A DNA stretch of 35,012 nt from Lentzea terrae (GCF_003265345.1 NZ_QFWW01000002.1:475439-510450); one strand, 5' to 3'; positions 1 to 6,774 are shown, numbered from the stretch's first letter. Notes: generated from the letters alone by a model not told the origin. Translations and numbers: made by a program.

Positions 1-654
1 TGACAGCAGCGGGTACGCGACGTAGTCCTTGAGCACCTGGCGGCTGGCCTTGCCGAGGACACCGCGCAACTGGGTCAGCGCCTCGCGCCAGCTCTTCTCG
101 CCACGCCAGGCCCGTTCGAGCTCGACGTCGTAGATCGTGATGCCCCACTCGAAGAACATCGCGAGCGCCACGTTGTAGAACGGCTGCGCCAGGTAGACCG
201 GATGCCACGGCTGTTCCGGGTGGATGCGCAGCGCGCTGTAGCCGATGTCGCGATCCTTGCCGAGCACGTTGGTGTAGGTGTGGTGCACGAAGTTGTGCGA
301 GTGCTGCCACGCCTTGGCCGGCGTGGCGAAATCCCATTCCCAGGTGGTGGAGTGGATCTTCGGATCGCACATCCAGTCCCACTGGCCGTGCAACACGTTG
401 TGGCCGATCTCCATGTTCTCGAGGATCTTCGCGGTGGCGAGCGCCGCGGTGCCCGCGAGCCAGGCCGGCGGCAGGATCGAGACGAACAGCAGTGCCCGTC
501 CGCCGGCTTCCAAGCCCCTCTGCACCGCGATCACCTGCCGGATGTACCGCGCGTCGTTCTCGCCGCGGGTGGCCAGCACCTCGTCGCGGATCTGGTCCAG
601 TTCACGGCCGAACTCGTCGATGTCGCACACGGTCAGCTGTTCGGTGGTCGTCAT
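1..654 (-). CDS. Fatty acid desaturase (DesA3-like), C-terminus beyond window
   Basis: First 218 residues of a membrane di-iron fatty acid desaturase of the family that includes mycobacterial DesA3 (linoleoyl-CoA desaturase type), which introduces a double bond into acyl chains using O2 and reducing power from a partner oxidoreductase. Two of the three histidine boxes are visible: a GHNVLHG motif inside a hydrophobic stretch and HNFVHHTYTN about 40 residues later. The third box would lie past position 1. I chose ATG 654 because GGGAG sits 6 bases upstream; an in-frame ATG at 693 lacks a ribosome site. A dyad at 725-748 lies in the promoter region. No electron-transfer partner is visible in this window. 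Confidence 0.9.
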   Translation of the reverse strand, partial: MTTTEQLTVCDIDEFGRELDQIRDEVLATRGENDARYIRQVIAVQRGLEAGGRALLFVSILPPAWLAGTAALATAKILENMEIGHNVLHGQWDWMCDPKIHSTTWEWDFATPAKAWQHSHNFVHHTYTNVLGKDRDIGYSALRIHPEQPWHPVYLAQPFYNVALAMFFEWGITIYDVELERAWRGEKSWREALTQLRGVLGKASRQVLKDYVAYPLLS

Positions 655-724
655 GCGCTGCTCCCACAGGTCGATCTCGACCGTGCCGGCCATTACCGGC
701 ACGCAGGCAGTCCGTTCCGCACCA

Positions 725-748
725 ACCTACGCCTACGTAACCGTAGGT
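725..748. promoter_or_regulatory. Candidate repressor operator upstream of the desaturase
   Basis: ACCTACG (725-731) and CGTAGGT (742-748) form a 7-base inverted repeat with a 10-base spacer. A second CCTACG at 732-737 forms a tighter 6-base dyad with CGTAGG at 742-747. It lies about 70-95 bases upstream of the desaturase start. The symmetry fits a TetR-like site, which often controls desaturase genes in actinobacteria, but no regulator gene is adjacent, so the binding protein is unknown. Confidence 0.45.
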
Positions 749-833
749 ACCGATTGCGCAGGTGTCATGGAGGTGAACTGTTCCTTGTGCCGCAAGGTTT
801 ATCGAGAGATGGGAGATTCCGCACTGACTGGCG

Positions 834-970
834 TCACCAGGGTCGCCTGGCAGGAGTGACGAGCGCAGGCACGTCGATGGCCGGGTCGGTCGACAACGGA
901 TGCCAGCTCCCGTGGAAGTACTCATGGGACACCGCATCCGGTTTCAGCGGCAACCTCAGACCGCGTTGCA
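834..970 (-). pseudogene. DUF5994-like N-terminal remnant (copy 1)
   Basis: The minus-strand frame reads LRLPLKPDAVSHEYFHGSW and then WHPLSTDPAIDVPAL before a stop at 834. This matches the opening of actinobacterial DUF5994 proteins as I recall them (LKP-A-----VDG-WWPRS-DL--ELPALL), and also the second remnant at 2675-2857. Only about 40 residues survive, the normal protein being roughly 150 or more. The frame extends upstream to an ATG at 1112, but that part is low-complexity and has no ribosome site. Probably a dead fragment. Confidence 0.4.
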
Positions 971-1153
971 CGACCGGCACTTTGTTGTTGCAGAGCAGAT
1001 CCGAGATCATCTCGGCGCTCCCGCCTCCAGCCGAACCGGCCGGACTTCCTGACACGCCCAAGGCGGCACCAGCTTGACCGCCAGTGCAACGACATGCCCT
1101 CGGTAACTCCATGCTACGCCGCTGCGGTTACGACAGCGCCCGTTCTGGCGCAC

Positions 1154-1855
1154 TCAACGCAGGTCGGCAGCTGCCAATCCGGCGACCAGCAAGGCCGCAC
1201 TCACCACCGCGCTGAAGACTTCGACCGATACCAGTCGCCGACGAGCCCATCGGACGAACACCAGGTTCACCGCGACGTGCGCGGGGGCGGTGACCAACAC
1301 CCACCACGGTCCCGTGGCCAGCAGCAGCGTGGCACCGAGGTGGAACGAGGTTGCCGTGATGCCACGGACACCGCTGTGTGCGGGATGAGTGCTGAGGAAT
1401 CCACCCTGGGACCGCAGTTGCTCCGCCGCTTGGCGTCCGATGGGCCAGCTGAACCGCGAGAGGTACGTCGCGACGACGAAAACGAGTTCTGCCAACGCCC
1501 AGCCGAAGCCCGCCCAGAGCGCGGCAGCGTGTCCGCTGACGACGACCAGTACGAGCGCGAGCCGGACGACTTCGTCAGTGATCGCGGAGGCAGACTCGAG
1601 GATGGTGCGGCTGCGTTCGGGATCTCGGAGCCTGCCCGCGGAGGCCAGCGCCGGCAGCCGCGCCGCCAGTGCGACGAGCCACCCGAGAACGCCCAGCAGC
1701 ACCGCGCCTGCTTCGGAAACCCCGAGCAGGATGCCCAGTGTTGCCGCGAGCACAACCAGAACGGCCGACATCACGACCGCACCCGCTCGGATCCTCCCGG
1801 TGACCGGACCCGAGCTCGTCACAGGTTGTTCTTCGCCTGCTGATCGATTGATCAT
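1154..1855 (-). CDS. Multi-pass membrane protein of unknown function
   Basis: A 233-residue hydrophobic protein with about six to seven predicted transmembrane segments: two near residues 25-70, others around 95-135 and 165-190, and one close to the C-terminus. It ends a few residues after the last helix. The start at 1855 is supported by GAGGAG 9 bases upstream. I do not recognise the family. It lies downstream of the HPF-like gene on the same strand but is separated from it by a strong hairpin (1911-1952), so it is probably transcribed on its own. A palindrome at 1872-1903 lies directly before its ribosome site. Function is not assigned. Confidence 0.7.
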   Translation of the reverse strand: MINRSAGEEQPVTSSGPVTGRIRAGAVVMSAVLVVLAATLGILLGVSEAGAVLLGVLGWLVALAARLPALASAGRLRDPERSRTILESASAITDEVVRLALVLVVVSGHAAALWAGFGWALAELVFVVATYLSRFSWPIGRQAAEQLRSQGGFLSTHPAHSGVRGITATSFHLGATLLLATGPWWVLVTAPAHVAVNLVFVRWARRRLVSVEVFSAVVSAALLVAGLAAADLR

Positions 1856-1871
1856 CCGACGCTACTCCTCA

Positions 1872-1903
1872 GCCGATGGTGGTGCACCACCCCCGACATC
1901 GGC
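1872..1903. promoter_or_regulatory. Nested palindrome before membrane protein gene
   Basis: A perfect 14-base palindrome (GGTGGTGCACCACC, 1878-1891) is enclosed by GCCGAT (1872-1877) and ATCGGC (1898-1903). It begins 17 bases upstream of the ATG at 1855 and overlaps the expected leader or promoter. It could be an operator or an RNA hairpin. Confidence 0.4.
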
Positions 1904-1910
1904 GCGTGAT

Positions 1911-1952
1911 GAACGGCGCTTTGTACGCCTCAGGTGCACAAAAGCGCCGTTC
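1911..1952 (-). terminator. Hairpin terminator after first HPF-like gene
   Basis: GAACGGCGCTTTGT (1911-1924) pairs with ACAAAAGCGCCGTTC (1938-1952), leaving one bulged base and a 13-base loop. It lies 38 bases past the stop of the HPF-like gene, between two minus-strand genes. No long U-tract follows, as is common in actinobacterial terminators. Confidence 0.6.
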
Positions 1953-1989
1953 GTCAGGAGCGTTGCGGACAGGACTCCTTGCCAGGTGC

Positions 1990-2373
1990 TCAGCCGAGTT
2001 CGGGCGGTGCGGGGACAGATCGCAACGCACGGTTGTGGCGCGGTTCGGAGCGGGTTTTGGCCTCGTCGACCTGACGGGTCAGTTCGTCGCGGACCTCGTT
2101 GAGCGCAGCGGACAGGCCTCGCTGCGACGAGGTGGCCACGAGGTGCAGGCGATGACTGTGGCTGATCCAGCACTGCAGGACGACTCGTTGCTCGGCACCT
2201 TCGCGGTCCTGCAGGCTGATCTCCAGGTCGATCTGGTCGTCGCGGTACGACCGCAGGCGAGAGCCGAGCGCGGCCAGGCGGTTCACGATCCAGTCGCGTT
2301 CGTTCGCGTGGAAGCCGGTGGCGAGGTGCAGCCGCTGCGCAATCACGGAGGCGTCTGCGGGAAATGTGCTCAT
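1990..2373 (-). CDS. HPF/RaiA-like ribosome hibernation protein, copy 1
   Basis: 127-residue protein resembling the short HPF/RaiA (ribosome hibernation, S30EA/sigma-54 modulation) superfamily: helix (ERDWIVNRLAALGSRL), strand (IDLEISLQD), strand (RVVLQCWIS), strand (LHLVATS) and a second helix (SAALNEVRDELTRQVDEAKTR). Members bind the 30S decoding region and inhibit translation or protect ribosomes in stationary phase. It is paralogous and equal in length to the protein at 3050-3433, with long identical runs such as VIAQRLHLATGF. The ATG at 2373 overlaps the stop of a 10-codon upstream frame (ATGA), and the strong ribosome site belongs to that leader. A SigB/SigF-like promoter lies at 2470-2495. 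Assignment rests on fold pattern and is good but not certain. Confidence 0.75.
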   Translation of the reverse strand: MSTFPADASVIAQRLHLATGFHANERDWIVNRLAALGSRLRSYRDDQIDLEISLQDREGAEQRVVLQCWISHSHRLHLVATSSQRGLSAALNEVRDELTRQVDEAKTRSEPRHNRALRSVPAPPELG

Positions 2374-2402
2374 GCGTTTTCACTGATGGTGCTCACTTGC
2401 AT
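2370..2402 (-). CDS. 10-codon leader frame coupled to HPF-like gene
   Basis: Minus-strand frame MQVSTISENA-stop. Its ATG (2402) directly follows a strong GAGGAGAG ribosome site, and its TGA overlaps the ATG of the HPF-like gene (ATGA). The HPF-like ATG has no ribosome site of its own, so translation probably depends on reinitiation after this leader. It might instead be the former N-terminus split by a frameshift. Confidence 0.45.
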   Translation of the reverse strand: MQVSTISENA

Positions 2403-2469
2403 CTCTCCTCACGAGCCGAGGGCGAGCCGTGACAGGGGAACCGATCTCGGCGTAGGTGGATGTTTGCGA

Positions 2470-2495
2470 GTACCCGACTACAGCAGTAAATAACC
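2470..2495 (-). promoter_or_regulatory. SigB/SigF-type stress promoter for HPF-like copy 1
   Basis: Read on the minus strand: GGTTAT (2495-2490), a 14-base spacer, then GGGTAC (2475-2470). This matches the general-stress sigma consensus of Gram-positives (GTTT/GGTT-N14-16-GGGTAT/C). The start site would be near 2463, about 60 bases before the leader frame. Confidence 0.55.
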
Positions 2496-2674
2496 CGGAG
2501 ATTCCGTCCGATCACGCACAGAACGGTGTGGTGTCGATTTTGCCGAGAACATCTCGCACGTGAGCGGTCAAGCCCACGTCGTCCTCGACGAAACCTGAAC
2601 CGGCCGTTTCTCCGGCCGGAGACGGGAATCTTGCACGACGTCGGCCTCACACGTCTCCATCGCCCCCACCGGCC

Positions 2675-2857
2675 TTGACGGCCAGCGGGCAGCCTCGGTG
2701 TCCGCTGCGATTGCGGCTGCGGCCGACGGCGCCCACCACGGGGCATGTCGACGGTGCCTGGTGGCCGCGTTCCCAGGACCTCGCCGCCGAACTGCCCGCG
2801 CTGCTCGCGGTGCCGGCGGTTCGGCCGGGCGAGATCCAGCAGAGGAAGTGTGAAGAG
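2675..2857 (+). pseudogene. DUF5994-like N-terminal remnant (copy 2), in frame with the next gene
   Basis: Plus-strand codons from about 2693 read LRLRLRPTAPTTGHVDGAWW then PRSQDLAAELPALLAV, the typical opening of DUF5994 proteins as I recall them. The match ends near 2822 and the frame runs without a stop into the DUF6307-like gene at 2858. The rest of the DUF5994 gene is missing, so a deletion probably joined the two. The region 2403-2674 just upstream holds only the stress promoter on the other strand and no gene I can support. Confidence 0.5.
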
Positions 2858-3013
2858 ATGACAACACCGACCTACGTGTCCTTGTACGAGCGCAGGCTCA
2901 AGCTGGTTCAGGACACTCTGACCGAGCATTCCGAGCTCAGCGCCAAATCCGCGCGGGCTGCCGCCGTGCGCGTGCTGGGCGCGCTGGACCACATCCCGGA
3001 GCGGGTGCGTTGA
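2858..3013 (+). CDS. DUF6307-like small protein
   Basis: 51-residue protein (MTTPTYVSLYERRLKLV..., ending ...ALDHIPERVR). The pattern SPYERRL-LV---L-EHS-LS-K-A------ALD-IPE resembles the DUF6307 family as I recall it from Pseudonocardiaceae; function unknown. Predicted to be almost wholly helical. Start chosen at ATG 2858 because GAGGAAG lies 10 bases upstream. The frame is open further upstream through a DUF5994 fragment, so a longer fusion of 112 residues from 2675 is formally possible. A perfect hairpin follows the stop immediately. Confidence 0.65.
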   Translation: MTTPTYVSLYERRLKLVQDTLTEHSELSAKSARAAAVRVLGALDHIPERVR

Positions 3014-3037
3014 TCCCGCGACCGGTGGGTCGCGGGA
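3014..3037. terminator. Perfect 10-bp hairpin between convergent genes
   Basis: TCCCGCGACC (3014-3023), loop GGTG, GGTCGCGGGA (3028-3037). It starts on the base after the DUF6307-like stop codon and ends 12 bases before the stop of the minus-strand HPF-like gene, so it can serve both strands. Confidence 0.75.
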
Positions 3038-3049
3038 GAGGCGGTGGGC

Positions 3050-3433
3050 CTATTCGTCGTCGGGCAGTTTGGGCACCAACCGCAGTGCGCGGTTGCGGCG
3101 TGGACCGGTGCGCGTCTCAACCTCGTCGACCTGCCTGATCAGCTCGTTGCGGACCTCGCCCAGTGCTGCGGGCAGGTCGCGCGCCGAAGACGTGGCGACG
3201 AGGTGCAGGCGAATGCGGCGGTTGATCCAGCATTCCAGGGTGACTCGCTGCTCGGCGCCCTGACGGTCCTTCAGGCTGATTTCCAGGTCGATCTCGTCGT
3301 TGCGGAACGAGCGCAACCGCGGACCGAGCGCGGCCAGACGTTCCGAGACCCAGCCGCGTTCGGATGCGAGGAATCCGGTGGCGAGGTGCAGGCGTTGGGC
3401 GATGACTGCTGCGTCTTCCGAAGTGTCGGGCAT
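3050..3433 (-). CDS. HPF/RaiA-like ribosome hibernation protein, copy 2
   Basis: 127 residues, same length and fold pattern as the protein at 1990-2373: VIAQRLHLATGF, ERGWVSERLAALGPRL, IDLEISLKD, QRVTLECWI, LHLVATSS, NELIRQVDEVETRTGPRR. Long identical blocks show a duplication. The start at 3433 (MPDTSEDAAV) was chosen by alignment to copy 1; AAAGGA lies about 11 bases upstream, a rather long spacing. A GGGTAC-type promoter lies at 3512-3536. Unlike copy 1 it has no coupled leader frame. Likely role is stress or dormancy control of ribosomes; the two copies may respond to different conditions. Confidence 0.75.
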   Translation of the reverse strand: MPDTSEDAAVIAQRLHLATGFLASERGWVSERLAALGPRLRSFRNDEIDLEISLKDRQGAEQRVTLECWINRRIRLHLVATSSARDLPAALGEVRNELIRQVDEVETRTGPRRNRALRLVPKLPDDE

Positions 3434-3511
3434 GCGCCTGCCAGTCCTTTGTGGAGTGTTGCACTGTTCTTGCCGGGCAATGGCTTTCCGGAGTTCAGAT
3501 TGTCCTTCGCG

Positions 3512-3536
3512 GTACCCGCAGTGCAACGCTACACCT
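3512..3536 (-). promoter_or_regulatory. SigB/SigF-type promoter for HPF-like copy 2
   Basis: Minus strand: AGGTGT (3536-3531), 13-base spacer, GGGTAC (3517-3512). The -10 box is identical to that of copy 1. The -35 box is weaker and touches the stop codon of the upstream desaturase gene. Leader length would be about 72 bases. Confidence 0.45.
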
Positions 3537-4546
3537 CATCTGGTCGAACAAGTGCTTTGGTGCATTTCTTCTTGCGGGAAAGCGAAGTCGTTCACCGATT
3601 GCGCCTTCAGGTTGCGCGCCAGCCGTTCCGGCCTCGGCCAGCGCACGTTGGTGGCCCAGCCGAGTTTCTCGAAGACCCAGATCAGCCGTGCGGAGATGTC
3701 GATCTGACCGCGGCGGACGCCGTGGCGGGCGCAGGTCGGGTCGGCGTGGTGGGAGTTGTGCCAGGACTCACCCATCGACAGGATCGCCAGCGGCCAGAAG
3801 TTGGCGGACTTGTCGCGCGCGGTGAAGGGCCGGTCGCCGATCATGTGACAGATCGAGTTGACCGACCAGGTCACGTGGTGCAGCAGGGCGACGCGGACGA
3901 GCCCGGCCCAGAAGAAGGCGGTGAGTGCGCCCCACCAGCTCCAGGTGATCAGGCCTCCGGCGAGTGCCGGGGCGAGCAGTGTTGCGGCGGTCAGTGCGGG
4001 GAACCAGCGATTGACGCGCTGGATGTCCGGGTCGGAGAGCAGGTCGGGGGCGAAGCGGGCGGCATTGGTCAGTTCCCGTCTGAACATCCAGCCCATGTGG
4101 GCGTGCCAGAAGCCTTTGGCCAGTGCGCGGGCCGAGGTGCCGAAGAGCCACGGGGAGTGCGGGTCGCCTTCGCGGTCGGCGTAGGCGTGGTGACGGCGGT
4201 GATCGGCGACCCAGCCGATGATCGGGCCCTGCATGGCTGTGCTGCCGGCGACCGCGAGGGCGATCCGCAGCGCGCGGGTGGCTTTGAAAGCGCCGTGGGT
4301 GAAGTAGCGGTGGAACCCGATCGTCACCCCGAGACAGGTGAAGGTGTAGAAGAAGACGGCGAGGCCGACGTCGACCCAGCCGAGGCCCCAGCCCCATGCC
4401 AGCGGCACCGCTGCGACGAGTGCCAGCGCCGGTATCACGGCGAACAGTTTGACCAGGAACATCTCGGCCGGGGACTTCTCTCCGGCCAGCATCGGCTGCG
4501 GCGCGGCATCGACACGGGATGTGCCTGATTGGACTTTCGCATTCAT
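3536..4546 (-). CDS. Acyl-CoA desaturase (stearoyl-CoA delta-9 type)
   Basis: 336-residue integral membrane desaturase. All three di-iron histidine boxes are present and in family order: HRYFTH, HRRHH after a water-facing loop, and HNSHH near the C-terminus, with two pairs of transmembrane helices between them. The family forms a cis-delta-9 bond in saturated acyl-CoA with O2 and electrons from a cytochrome or ferredoxin partner, adjusting membrane fluidity. ATG 4546 has GGAGGT 7 bases upstream; the frame is open further upstream but without a ribosome site. A stress-type promoter is at 4663-4690, which fits a cold or envelope-stress role. It belongs to a different subfamily from the desaturase at position 1. 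Confidence 0.93.
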   Translation of the reverse strand: MNAKVQSGTSRVDAAPQPMLAGEKSPAEMFLVKLFAVIPALALVAAVPLAWGWGLGWVDVGLAVFFYTFTCLGVTIGFHRYFTHGAFKATRALRIALAVAGSTAMQGPIIGWVADHRRHHAYADREGDPHSPWLFGTSARALAKGFWHAHMGWMFRRELTNAARFAPDLLSDPDIQRVNRWFPALTAATLLAPALAGGLITWSWWGALTAFFWAGLVRVALLHHVTWSVNSICHMIGDRPFTARDKSANFWPLAILSMGESWHNSHHADPTCARHGVRRGQIDISARLIWVFEKLGWATNVRWPRPERLARNLKAQSVNDFAFPQEEMHQSTCSTR

Positions 4547-4648
4547 CTTTCTACCTCCGGAAAGCGGCACGTTCTCCATCGCCGGGGTCCGGGGCGATCG
4601 ATGTGGGATTTTGGCGGGCACCAAGTGCCGGGCGACCCGCGTCAGGTC

Positions 4649-4678
4649 GTCACACCGGTCGGATACCCGTGGTGTGAC
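4649..4678. promoter_or_regulatory. Inverted repeat spanning the desaturase promoter
   Basis: GTCACACC (4649-4656) and GGTGTGAC (4671-4678) are perfect inverted repeats with a 14-base spacer. The spacer contains the predicted -10 box, so a protein bound here would block it. It could also act as the terminator of the small zinc-protein gene that ends at 4719. Confidence 0.45.
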
Positions 4679-4690
4679 AGCGGCAAAACC
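4663..4690 (-). promoter_or_regulatory. SigB/SigF-type promoter for acyl-CoA desaturase
   Basis: Minus strand: GGTTTT (4690-4685), 16-base spacer, GGGTAT (4668-4663). The best match of the three stress-type promoters in this block. The start site would be near 4656, giving a leader of about 110 bases. Confidence 0.55.
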
Positions 4691-4718
4691 GATGTGATGT
4701 GAAGCCAGGTGCTGCACG

Positions 4719-4883
4719 TCACCGGCAGATGCAGCCTCGAGACAGCGCGGCAGCCGTGGTCGCGGCGCAGTAGCGAACACCGAGCGGGTCGTGCTCGTGC
4801 CACGGGTGCGGGCACACCGCACAGATGTCGGCAGCGTCAGCGTGCTCGACCATTACGACGGTTTGCAGTTCAGACGCGGGCAT
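4719..4883 (-). CDS. Small Cys/His-rich zinc-binding protein (RGCIC family)
   Basis: 54-residue protein whose C-terminal half carries ICAVCPHPWHEHDPLGVRYC followed by RGCICR. The spacing of Cys and His (C-x2-C-x-H-x3-H, then C, then C-x-C) points to one bound zinc. I recall similar short proteins across actinobacteria; their role is unknown. ATG 4883 has GGAG 7 bases upstream. The same frame stays open for another 195 bases upstream, through coding-like sequence without a usual start codon (see 4884-5078), so the mature protein could be longer. Confidence 0.6.
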   Translation of the reverse strand: MPASELQTVVMVEHADAADICAVCPHPWHEHDPLGVRYCAATTAAALSRGCICR

Positions 4884-5078
4884 GCGGGTACTCCGATGAT
4901 CGATGCTGGAAGGAGAGGATATGGGGTTCAGGATGGTTCCTTCGCGAATCTCGATGGCACGCCGGATGATCTCGTTGGCGTCCCGGGCGCCGGTGAGGGC
5001 GGAGCGCAGGTGCGGGAGCAGCGCTGCGAGTCGCCCGTCGGAGACACCGAAGCGTTCTGTGACGACCGCGCGCTCAAT
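4884..5078 (-). other. Coding-like segment without start codon, between GNAT and zinc protein
   Basis: In the frame of the zinc protein, codons read RAVVTERFGVSDGRLAALL and then PHLRSALTGARDANEIIRRA. Third positions are mostly G/C and the sequence is amphipathic, vaguely like the helical part of ANTAR RNA-binding domains. No ATG, GTG or TTG opens it; only an ATT overlaps the GNAT stop codon. It may be a gene remnant, a frameshifted extension of the GNAT protein or an N-terminal part of the zinc protein. Confidence 0.3.
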
Positions 5079-5661
5079 CGCCGCCGGGTGGCCGAAGTGC
5101 CGTGGGCGCCGCCGGATCCAGGTCGGCCGTGCGGAGGCGGAACACCTGCAGCTCGACCCCGAAGTACTTGGTGGTCTCGCCGACCCAGTGCATGCCGTTG
5201 TTCCGGACGGTGGCTGCGGCGCGGACGTTGCCGGGGCGGACGACGGCGAAGATCTCGTGGACGTTCTGACTGAACGCCCAGCGAGCGAGCGCGTAGGTGG
5301 TCTCGGTGGCGTAGCCGTTGCCCCAGGCGTCGGGACGCAGTTGCCAGCCGATCTCCAGATCCTCGTTGCCCGGCGGCAGCGGGAGTAGAACGGCGCCACC
5401 GACAACACGATCGTCGGAGTTGCGTTGGACTGCCCATCGGCCGGCCGGAGCAGGGAACCGGGCGCCCTCGGCGCTCCACTGCTGCAACAGCAGCCTCATG
5501 GCCGCGAGGTCAGGCACCCTGTCCATGTCGGGGCTGAGCCAGCGAGTCACCTCGGCGTGGCCGTAAACATCCAGCGCGGCCTGCGCGTCGTCGACCTGCC
5601 AGGGCCGCAAGGTCAATCGCTCCGTGGTCAACGCGTCGGTCGTCCATGTCGACGTGCTCAT
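5074..5661 (-). CDS. GNAT family N-acetyltransferase (RimJ/RimL-like)
   Basis: 195-residue protein with the RimJ/RimL-type GNAT pattern: opening TERLTLRPWQVDDA, a central strand EIGWQLRPDAWGNGYATE (the acetyl-CoA pyrophosphate-binding loop, here as R-P-D-A-W-G-N-G-Y-A-T-E), and the late NVRAAATVRNNGMHWVGE motif that defines the RimJ/RimL group. It transfers an acetyl group to an N-terminal or small-molecule amine; substrate unknown. I placed the start at 5661 (MSTSTWTTD); upstream codons are open but unlike the family. The ribosome site is weak. Probably monocistronic or leading into the zinc-protein gene. Confidence 0.87.
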   Translation of the reverse strand: MSTSTWTTDALTTERLTLRPWQVDDAQAALDVYGHAEVTRWLSPDMDRVPDLAAMRLLLQQWSAEGARFPAPAGRWAVQRNSDDRVVGGAVLLPLPPGNEDLEIGWQLRPDAWGNGYATETTYALARWAFSQNVHEIFAVVRPGNVRAAATVRNNGMHWVGETTKYFGVELQVFRLRTADLDPAAPTALRPPGGD

Positions 5662-5722
5662 GTCGGCACCCCGTCCCCCGGTCACACGATCTGGCCGGGC
5701 AATTTTGAGAAAATGGTCCGTC

Positions 5723-5869
5723 ATGGGACTCAAGGCCATTCCGGAAGGATCGAGAACCCTCTTCGAAGAGGAGCCTCTGATCGCCAGACTACACGCATCA
5801 CTTGCACGCACGAGCAAATTATTCCCGGCCAGAAAAATCTTGCGGGCACTTCCTGATAATCAGCTGTGA
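5723..5869 (+). CDS. Possible 48-residue protein, AT-rich codons
   Basis: Open frame MGLKAIPEGSRTLFEEE... ending RALPDNQL, divergent from the GNAT gene. It is a plausible charged helical peptide, but codon use is unlike the neighbours (many A/T third positions, AGA, CTA and one TTA codon), and only a weak ribosome site precedes it. It could be foreign DNA or a chance frame. No family recognised. Confidence 0.22.
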   Translation: MGLKAIPEGSRTLFEEEPLIARLHASLARTSKLFPARKILRALPDNQL

Positions 5870-6774
5870 GTATCTGGAGCTGCGAAGATCGGCTTGCTGA
5901 CGATTTTCCAGCTCCAGTCGGCCGCGAACGGTATCCCGCCGAGAGTCGGGAACATTTCGATCGATCACAACCGAACCGGCGCGGAGTCCAGACGTCGGAA
6001 ACTGGTCTGCTCATCGAATTCAGCGCGGATGATCTTGCCGAGACTGCTCCGGCACGACAGCCGTGTGAGCCTGCTCGGCCGCTCGCTGAAGGACCGGGAT
6101 CGCGTCAGCCGGATGCGTCACGGCGCGGAGGCGAGCAAGGCGCGGTCAGACCTGGTCCGGGCACCCGCCCTCGACGGCGGCCTGCCAGGCGGTGTCGAGC
6201 GGCCTTCGGACAGCATGACCTCGATCAGTGCGGAACGACCGTCTGACCAAGGCAGCGGCGTCACGCTCATCGGGAACCCACGGGGGCGCGACGACCGCCC
6301 ATCGTCGGCTCACCACTCCGATCGAGTGACGCTCGGTGCTCGACGACCAGATGCCCGGCTGAGAATCCACTGGTCGGAACCGTTCCCATCTGCTGTGTGC
6401 CCTGCCGGGGCACCGAAGTCGAAGGCGATCTGTGTTCGCGGAAAGCGCGAACCGGGTCGCCTTCGGGCGTTTTCTGGGGGCCGAGACCCCAGCCGGGGGG
6501 CAAGCCCCCGGACCCCTGTAGGCGGCTGGGACCGTCTGTTCCTCTCCTCGGACCGCCTGCGGTCGCCCAACGGCGGGACCTTTCTGCTTCGAGAATGCGC
6601 TGAACGATCGTCTTTCCGATATCGCCGAACTAAACGTCAGATGGTGCTGATTTCCAGCGGCCGGAGTATTCCACCACCGGGCTCGTCACCCGTTCGACTT
6701 GACGAATGGACACTTACCGGGGAATCCGCCTGGCGACCATCAACAATCGAGGCGGCCGTCTTTAGGCTCAGGGG
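5870..6774. other. Gene-poor region of about 900 bases
   Basis: No frame here has both a ribosome site and a family resemblance. A 74-codon minus-strand frame at 6146-6370 (MDSQPGIWSSS..., containing RRWAVVAPPWVP) has fair codon use and could be a remnant. The double-hairpin element at 6474-6511 is the only clear structure. Long plus-strand frames across the region look like chance products of high G+C. Confidence 0.45.
6474..6511. repeat. Tandem GC hairpins, REP-like intergenic element
   Basis: CTGGGG (6474-6479) pairs with CCCCAG (6487-6492), followed at once by CCGGGGG (6493-6499) pairing with CCCCCGG (6505-6511). Back-to-back G-rich and C-rich hairpins of this kind are dispersed in many actinobacterial genomes. 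Here it stands between genes and might also stop transcription. Confidence 0.5.

Larger units (their letters stand above)
655..1153. other. Intergenic stretch with a decayed gene piece
   Basis: About 500 bases between the desaturase start and the stop of the membrane protein gene. It contains the dyad at 725-748 and a DUF5994-like fragment on the minus strand (834-970). Open frames here on the plus strand have no family resemblance and no ribosome sites. I see no other supported gene. Confidence 0.5.

Noticed and set aside
3044..4528. 494-codon plus-strand frame
   Set aside because: Antisense of HPF-like copy 2 and the desaturase, both with well-defined motifs.
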